A program made the translations under genes and the position numbers. Positions 58,671 through 64,000 of a stretch of DNA of 64,000 nt are shown here, in pieces. This DNA comes from Microbotryum silenes-acaulis. Its lineage: Eukaryota; Basidiomycota; Microbotryomycetes; Microbotryales; Microbotryaceae. Below the pieces are notes generated by a model. It did no database searches, was not told the origin of the DNA, and saw nothing but the letters and a program-made list of their open reading frames with translations. The stretch lies in the NCBI GenBank assembly GCA_003665825.1, contig QPFY01000002.1:1860001-1924000 (forward strand). Reading direction: 5' to 3'. Positions within the stretch are counted from its first letter, which is position 1. Every line of letters begins with the position of its first letter.

Positions 58671-59681
58671 CCAGCCGCGGCCATCGTCCGGACCCCGGAC
58701 CGAGTAATCATCCCCCCGACACCCTAGGCTGCAATACAATGACTAAGACGATCAATCATCTCGGAGCTGCTGGATGTGTCCCTATGGGGTGGGACACCTT
58801 GTATAGCATTCCTCGCCGTATTTCCTGCCTCAGCAACTCGGACAAGGAAGATCATTGACTGCCTTTCCAAACCATCCGTGAACCTGTCCTAACAAAGCTA
58901 GTAGCACATCACCAAGTGTTCTCGCAAATGTCACTAGCCGCGATCATTATATCATTATATGTATATACATCCTTCCGTTCTACTCATAATGGCACGGCTT
59001 AGGATCGACGACCTCACTCCTCTTCTTGCAGCTGCTCAAAATAAACCATGACCAATGTGAGTGTTCTGGTGACAAGGAAGGGTCCGATGCAGTTTGAGAG
59101 AGCCCATACCTTGAGCGATTGATTCCAACATCAGATTTGTATTGCGAGCCCGGCATTGAGTGCAAGGCTTCAGCGAAGCCGCGCAGCTTTGAAAAAGGAT
59201 GCTTCCCTCTTGCGCTTCGATCGGCGAGGGCTTGGGGCGCTTGTGGATATAGCGGCAATTGACCGAACGGCCAATGTACGTGTTTGATACCTTGGCAAGC
59301 AAGCAACGACCTCGAGTGCCTCAGACACCGGCAGAGGGGGAGTAGGGTCGAACCTTACGACCCTCTGGAGTCTCATTGGCGGCGCATCTGGCATCGAACC
59401 AATCGTTGCAATTGACGGTGCCGGGTTGGGCCGCGGGCTTCGCGAAATCAACGGGTACATTGAGCGTCGGGATTGGACTCAGAGGTGTACATTGTGCCGA
59501 TCGAAGGGTCAATCAGAATGAGGGTAGGCGCGGAAATTTCAATGCCGGGCGATCCCAAGGGCTTCTCTTCGAGCTCCGGCGAACTCTCCTTGAGCGCGAG
59601 TGGGACAGATTCTGCATACACAAGAGTGTCAGCCTCAATATCAAGCAAGCTTGAACTATCACTAAGATCAGATCGCTGAGA

Positions 59682-60475
59682 TCAACAGTAGAATGACTGA
59701 CCGGGAAGCGGCGGAGGAACTCCACTCCCCTCTCGCAAATCGAGGGGAGGGGGTTCAGAATTTGCTTCCAACTCCGTGTCACACCGCAAGCGAGCATGAA
59801 CAACAACGTCTGACATGTATGCGCGTTGCTCAGCATATAAGTTGTCCTGTAGTGGCTTGAGTGGGCTCCAGCTCCAGTCTAATTCAGACTGAAACGCAAC
59901 CGCCGCGACTAACGTTTCCATCGTTCGACAAACAAAGACGCCGCAAGCGTTGCCATCGGGCTGTCGCGTAAACTCTGTCCTAGGCATCAAGTCTCCCTTC
60001 TTCGGTACTCGCGGTTTCACAATCACTCGCTCCCACTCTGCGTACGGGATTGTGGGCCGGTCGCTGCCTCCGGTGACACGAGGGATGGGTCCTTCTGCCC
60101 GAGCCGTGAGGAAAGGAACGATGCTCTGCGATCATCAGCTCGGCGGATTATAGTCAGCCTATCAGGTAAGCGGGATCCACACAAGTCGCTTCTCCCTCTC
60201 ACCTTCAAACAATTGGCAAAGTTTTGTTCCGGCGATGGAATGTTCGGGTCGTCTACGCTTTCTTTAGATCGCCGCAGCGAGTCATAGAAGCGGAAGGTGT
60301 GGTCGGACAGACGGGCCTCAACAAGCACCCAATGACCGGGCACAATGTCAGGTGATCCGCCGGATGCTGATGGAAAGAGATCGATGGAGCACCGTGAGAT
60401 GTTTCTACTACGGCGAGACAACGTTCGTATTTGCAGGCTGTCCATTCGTGCTCCTATTCCGGTTGGTTTCGCCAA
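59682..60475 (-). CDS. Ulp1/C48-like cysteine protease domain of the TIR element (partial model)
   Basis: Two exon pieces on the minus strand carry the catalytic motifs of Ulp1-type SUMO-protease folds: GHWVLVE (His) and FRFYDSL (Asp) near 60270-60340, then, after an intron ending near 60121, RQPDGNACGVFVC (Gln and Cys) near 59930-59970. All four key residues are present. Upstream (about 60561-61304, minus) are open segments with an acidic Ser/Asp-rich stretch and SYNTHETIC-looking but unassigned N-terminal sequence that may belong to the same protein; downstream exons to about 59100 are possible. I give no complete exon model. The role in transposition is unknown; related domains occur in other fungal and plant transposons. 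Confidence 0.65.
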
Positions 60476-61449
60476 TGAAGGATAGGAGGAGGATCGGTGA
60501 GGAAGGATTTTGTCAGTTTTGCTTCCTAATCAGCAACTTCAACTAGCCATCAATGACTGCTTATGCTTGGAACCAGTATCGACATACTTCGGTGGCCATG
60601 TACAAAGGAAGCTTGAGAATTGGTATGGTGTCCTTGAGCGTCCATTCATCTGCTTTCCTTCGGTCGCCAAGAATCAGCGGCCATTGCCCGTAGTCGGCTT
60701 TCTCTTCCGCCGACCAGAGGCGGTTCGACGACATGATCGCTTGACGTTTGGCTTGCATTATGTCATACTCCAGCTGTAGATGGTTGGGCGCACAATTTTC
60801 GAGGAGGTTGACGACTTGGCGCAGTCGATCCATGGCTTCTTCGCCGCCATCGGAGGAGCTGGCTTCGGAGTCATCGACGGCAGGGTCTGAGTCGGCATTC
60901 GAGTCGACATCGTCGGAGCAGCCCTCAGGAGTCATTGAGATTTGATTGGAGTGCGTCACTGAGGGAGATTGGTCAATGATATCGGGTTCCCGCTGGCCCA
61001 AGTCTTATTTCTGGGTAGACGTAGTCGAGGACATCTGGGAGGTGCCACGTGCAGGTGGGCTGGTCATGTCGTTGGTCGGGTCCCAATGCGGGGTCGGCCA
61101 CCCTTGTTCTGGAGCGTTGCATTCATCTGCTGATTGGACATGACGTATGCGAAACGAGTTTTGGAACCAAGGCGAGTATCGGTCGATGGCAACGGATGGC
61201 AGGAACTGGCGTGGCGCGGTGAACATGAGTCGAAAGTAGAAGTAGGCGTTTGGCGCGACGCGACGCGTCAAGCAGGCTACGTGCACCCAGACAAAATTGA
61301 GCACTGAGGTCGCTGGCGGCGATGCGCGGCTGTGCAGTGGATGCTGGGCCTACTTTGCTTGGGCAGTGACACACATTATCGGATCACTTGACCCGTTGTA
61401 GTACCCAGTAAAAGAATGAGTGAATATTTCGATGCCTGGGGGTCTTCGT

Positions 61450-61803
61450 CGAGCCCGGGGGGGGGGGAGGAAGTACGGGCACGATTTTCAACTACATGAG
61501 ATCCGGGTGAGAGTGCGTCTTACCAAGTGTGGACGTACTTGGTGGTCATGTAAAAGGACTCGTCAAGTTTCAGGGTGATACATGGCATACTACACGAGAT
61601 ACAGCGGATTGCCCAGCTACGTGGTAGATGCACCATCCTTAATTGGTAAACGCACCTTTCTTCGGGAGCAAACGCACCAACTTGCGCGAAGAATGCACCA
61701 TTTGTAAGTGAACTTTGCACCTTACTACCGGGGTAGATGCGTCAAGCTTCGGGGGTAGACGCGCGCGCGTAATTGGTAAATGCACCGTTTACTCGCGGCA
61801 TTA
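61450..61803 (-). repeat. Right terminal inverted repeat
   Basis: Reverse complement of the left TIR with substitutions and a G11 run near its inner end (61457-61467). The outermost TIR bases face the VPS51 promoter. Confidence 0.88.
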
Positions 61804-61986
61804 TGTATGGATGCTATTTATATAGGCTGGCCGGGCCTGGCTGAGCTCCAATCTGTCTTTGTCCGGACGCGTCGAGTTGCGCTGCTCTTGGCTACGTTGG
61901 CGGTTCCCCTGTTGAACGTTGATCACTCGCCTCCACATTCCACATCTCGCGCGGCACAAAATCACTGCGGTGACTATTGGACCAGC

Positions 61987-63140
61987 ATGGCCTCACGAAG
62001 ATCAAGCATGGCCGCCATCCCGCCCTCCAAATCCGCCTCAACCATCTCGGCCCTCGCCTCGACGCCGTCGCACCTGCTCCGCCGTGCCTCGAGCGCCGCG
62101 TCCGAGTCCTTCTCCACCACGACCAACGCAAGTGGTGCACCCGGGACGGCAACAGGCGAACGCAAAAGGAGGACGAGGAACTTGTTGCAGAACTACAAGA
62201 TCATGGCTCAGGGCGGGAATGGGCAGGGCGGCGGGATGACGAAGAAGGGTGATCCGTACGATATCGGTCAGTCGTGCGTCGTTGCGAGCGATTTTCGGAT
62301 CACTGAGGTTTGCTCCCTTCACAGACTCCCCGGAATCGTTCAGTCCGGACATGTACTTTCATCGCATCAGCAACAACGCGTCTTTGCCCGAGCTGCTCAG
62401 GCAAGAGAACGAGTTGCTCAACGGCGAGTCCCTCTGCTCGTGGCCCCCTCTGACACGTTCTCCGAGCCGCCCACAGCTGACATTTTGCTAAGGCCCGAAT
62501 TGACCCAGAGATCCGAGAACTGGATGGCGAACGTCAATCACTCGTGTACAACCACCATCACGAACTGATTCAAGGTCAGTCTCTTGGTCCGCGCCACGCC
62601 CCTTTGCCTACCTGTCCGAGCTCTCCCGCTGAACCTCACCCCTACGCCATTCGCACAGCAAGCGATACGATCCGCAAGATGAAGTCCCGTGCCGAAGCCT
62701 TGGATGCCTCTCTCGATTCGCTCAAATCAGCCTTCCAATCGATCGCGCAGTTGTCGGATACACTCGCTCCCAAAACCGTCCGCACGATCGACCTCCCCAC
62801 CTCACCTAATAGATCCCTCCCCCCAATCACGTTCAAGCCAACCGCGGAGCCGTCTCGCCTAGACGTCCTTTCCGAAGACCCTTCCCCACCTTCGCACTTC
62901 GATCCGTTGATCCACCTCCCCGCGCTCCTCTCCCTTCCGATCCTCTTGAAAGCGCTTCTGGTGAACGATCGAGCCCGAGCCGATTCGTTATGGGGGCTGT
63001 GGGAACCTGCATTGAGATCATGGGAGGACGAAGAGGTGCAAGGGGTCAAGGAGATTGGGATGGAGTGTAGGGAGGCTCTGAGGAGGGGAAGGAGTGGTTC
63101 GTTGAATGTTGGGAAGGCGCAGGGACTGGGGACGGCATAG
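61987..63140 (+). CDS. VPS51: GARP/EARP complex subunit Vps51
   Basis: Tethering-complex subunit for endosome-to-Golgi retrograde transport. Model: 61987-62266, 62325-62423, 62509-62574, 62659-63140; 927 nt, 308 aa. Visible: RTRNLLQNYKIMAQ, DPYDIDSPESFSPDMYFHR, ASLPELLRQENELLNEIREL, DGERQSLVYNHHHELIQAS, DTIRKMKSRAEALDASLDSL: the conserved N-terminal coiled-coil of the Vps51 family. The C-terminal part is variable. The second intron (62424-62508) uses a GC donor (GCGAGT). Family members with an extended C terminus exist; this one is the short form. Start is the first ATG after the TIR element; an earlier in-frame ATG (61780) lies inside the TIR. Confidence 0.93.
62424..62508 (+). other. GC-AG intron in VPS51
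   Basis: The only junction that joins LLRQENELLN to EIRELDGERQ in frame is G|GCGAGT ... CCCAG. GC-AG introns are a known minor class of U2 introns. Confidence 0.75.
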
Positions 63141-63916
63141 TGGGGGTGGGGGCGCGGAGGGGTGAGTGGGTGGGTTGGTCTTTCGGCGGATCAGAGGGTG
63201 GTTTGAAATACGTTGTTTGTTGTACTTTTTATTCTTATTCCGCACTGTTCTTTAACTTGCATGCTTGCAGTCGATTTTTTTTCAGATTGCGCGTCACTCG
63301 ACGTGAAGATCATCCTCGGTGAGCAGGACCTGAACGTACTTAAATAGCTGGTGAGGAGCTCGTGCTGCCAGCCAGAGAAGTGGACGGCGAAGCTGGGATT
63401 GACCCCGACTGGAGTCCCTTGCCTCCCGACTGAGTTATGACGTGTCAGGCCGAATCGTCTGCACTTGTGCTGCGAGCGGTCCGAGCGGCCGCGCCACGAA
63501 TTCCGAGCTAGCAATCACGCCACGGCTTTGATTGGTTGACCATTGGATCTCTCCTTGAACTCTGCCAGTGCACCCGGACAGTACCCGGAGCACTGCACCC
63601 GTTAAGTTGCAGCTCGCCCCTCGCCCCTCGCCTCTTCAACTCGCCTCTTCAACTCGCCGTGCGTCGTCGAATGCTCCAACACGTGCTGTAACCTCCTCTC
63701 TCTAGAATTGACACCACAACCACACACGCCTGCGCTGCCCACTTCGACCGGCTGCGGCTCATCACGGCGAGCACCGCGTCGAGTCGACAGTCGAGGCGAC
63801 AGTCGACGCCCGTTCCTGCCAGGGACAACCGCCGCCGACCGGACTCACCGCCACCCAACGCGAACGAACCCTCCGAACGGAGTCCGAAAGCTCGGCTCCC
63901 CTATCACGGACGCAAC
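63141..63916. other. Intergenic upstream of the right-edge gene
   Basis: Contains the VPS51 3' flank and a CT-rich leader with short direct repeats (CGCCCCTCGCCTCTTCAACT type, about 63610-63660). No gene recognised. Confidence 0.5.
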
Positions 63917-64000
63917 ATGAACGCCTCTCCGGCCACAACCTCCACCTCGACCGCACTTTCGGCCATCATCCGGAACAAGCGCTTCCTGGGTGTACTGGTG
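63917..64000 (+). CDS. 5' end of an unidentified gene, cut by the window edge
   Basis: ATG at 63917 opens a frame to the end of the window: MNASPATTSTSTALSAIIRN then KRFLGVLV. A Ser/Thr-rich start followed by basic then hydrophobic residues resembles the N terminus of a type II membrane protein (for example a Golgi glycosyltransferase), but 28 codons are too few to assign it. Confidence 0.45.
   Translation, partial: MNASPATTSTSTALSAIIRNKRFLGVLV

Larger units (their letters stand above)
58325..61803. mobile_element. 3.5-kb TIR DNA transposon carrying a Ulp1-like protease
   Basis: Long terminal inverted repeats: left about 58325-58670, right about 61450-61803, closely matching with scattered substitutions. 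Outer ends read TAATGCCGCGAG and CTCGCGGCATTA; TA flanks both ends, compatible with a TA target duplication. The TIRs contain several subterminal GGTGC(A/G) motifs, possibly transposase binding sites. The interior encodes, on the minus strand, a protein with C48/Ulp1 features; no transposase was recognised, so the copy may be non-autonomous. Ulp1-like proteases are known passengers of some eukaryotic DNA transposons (for example certain MULE and KDZ elements); family assignment here is open. It ends 184 bp before the VPS51 start codon. Confidence 0.85.

Noticed and set aside
1..64000. CRISPR array, phage or bacterial operon features
   Set aside because: No regularly spaced repeats; genes are intron-rich and eukaryotic throughout.

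Overview
The window is nuclear DNA of a basidiomycete fungus, most likely a red-yeast-type member of Pucciniomycotina (Microbotryomycetes-like). The genes are GC-rich and split by many short introns (mostly 50-110 nt, GTGAGT/GTAAGT donors). A fungal-type phenylalanine ammonia-lyase closely resembles the Rhodotorula enzymes as I remember them. Gene models were built by hand from splice signals and reading phase; in every multi-exon model called as an intact gene the exons sum to a whole number of codons.

Layout. 0.3-7.2 kb (-): REV3, catalytic subunit of DNA polymerase zeta, 16 exons. 8.1-13.4 kb: a gene-poor degenerate block with a decayed Helitron replicase fragment, a 0.2-kb near-perfect palindrome, a dispersed repeat, and pieces of a NoxR (p67phox-like) NADPH-oxidase regulator lying in alternating orientations. 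13.7-16.2 kb (-): PAL. 18.1-19.5 kb (+): RhlG-like SDR. 20.0-22.0 kb (-): orphan seven-TM protein. 23.3-25.5 kb (+): alpha-arrestin. 25.8-26.8 kb (+): PSF3 (GINS). 27.1-27.6 kb (-): PKR1-like V-ATPase assembly factor. 28.0-29.8 kb (-): HEI10-type RING E3 with micro-exons. 30.9-34.6 kb (+): Zn2Cys6 transcription factor. 35.1-37.8 kb (-): F-box/leucine-rich protein. 38.9-41.0 kb (+): broken GH125 alpha-mannosidase gene. 41.3-42.3 kb (+): ribosomal protein eS25. 42.7-45.4 kb (-): FBXO31-like F-box protein. 46.0-46.8 kb (+): YSA1-type Nudix hydrolase. 46.9-48.3 kb (-): START-domain protein. 49.2-53.3 kb (-): RING-H2/PH/vWA protein with the architecture of the Ste5/Far1 mating scaffolds. 55.9-57.6 kb (+): subtilase pseudogene carrying a 34-bp inverted repeat. 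58.3-61.8 kb: a TIR transposon with ~0.35-kb terminal inverted repeats and a Ulp1/C48-type protease gene. 62.0-63.1 kb (+): VPS51 (GARP). 63.9 kb to the end: first codons of an unidentified gene.

Most genes are unrelated housekeeping or signalling loci (DNA replication and repair, translation, vacuole and Golgi traffic, ubiquitin ligases), so no operon or metabolic cluster is evident. The unusual material lies in the accessory blocks (8-13.4 kb and 55-62 kb) and in gene-structure oddities: micro-exons, a probable split start codon, tandem duplications at exon edges, and three genes in different stages of decay (NoxR, GH125, subtilase).
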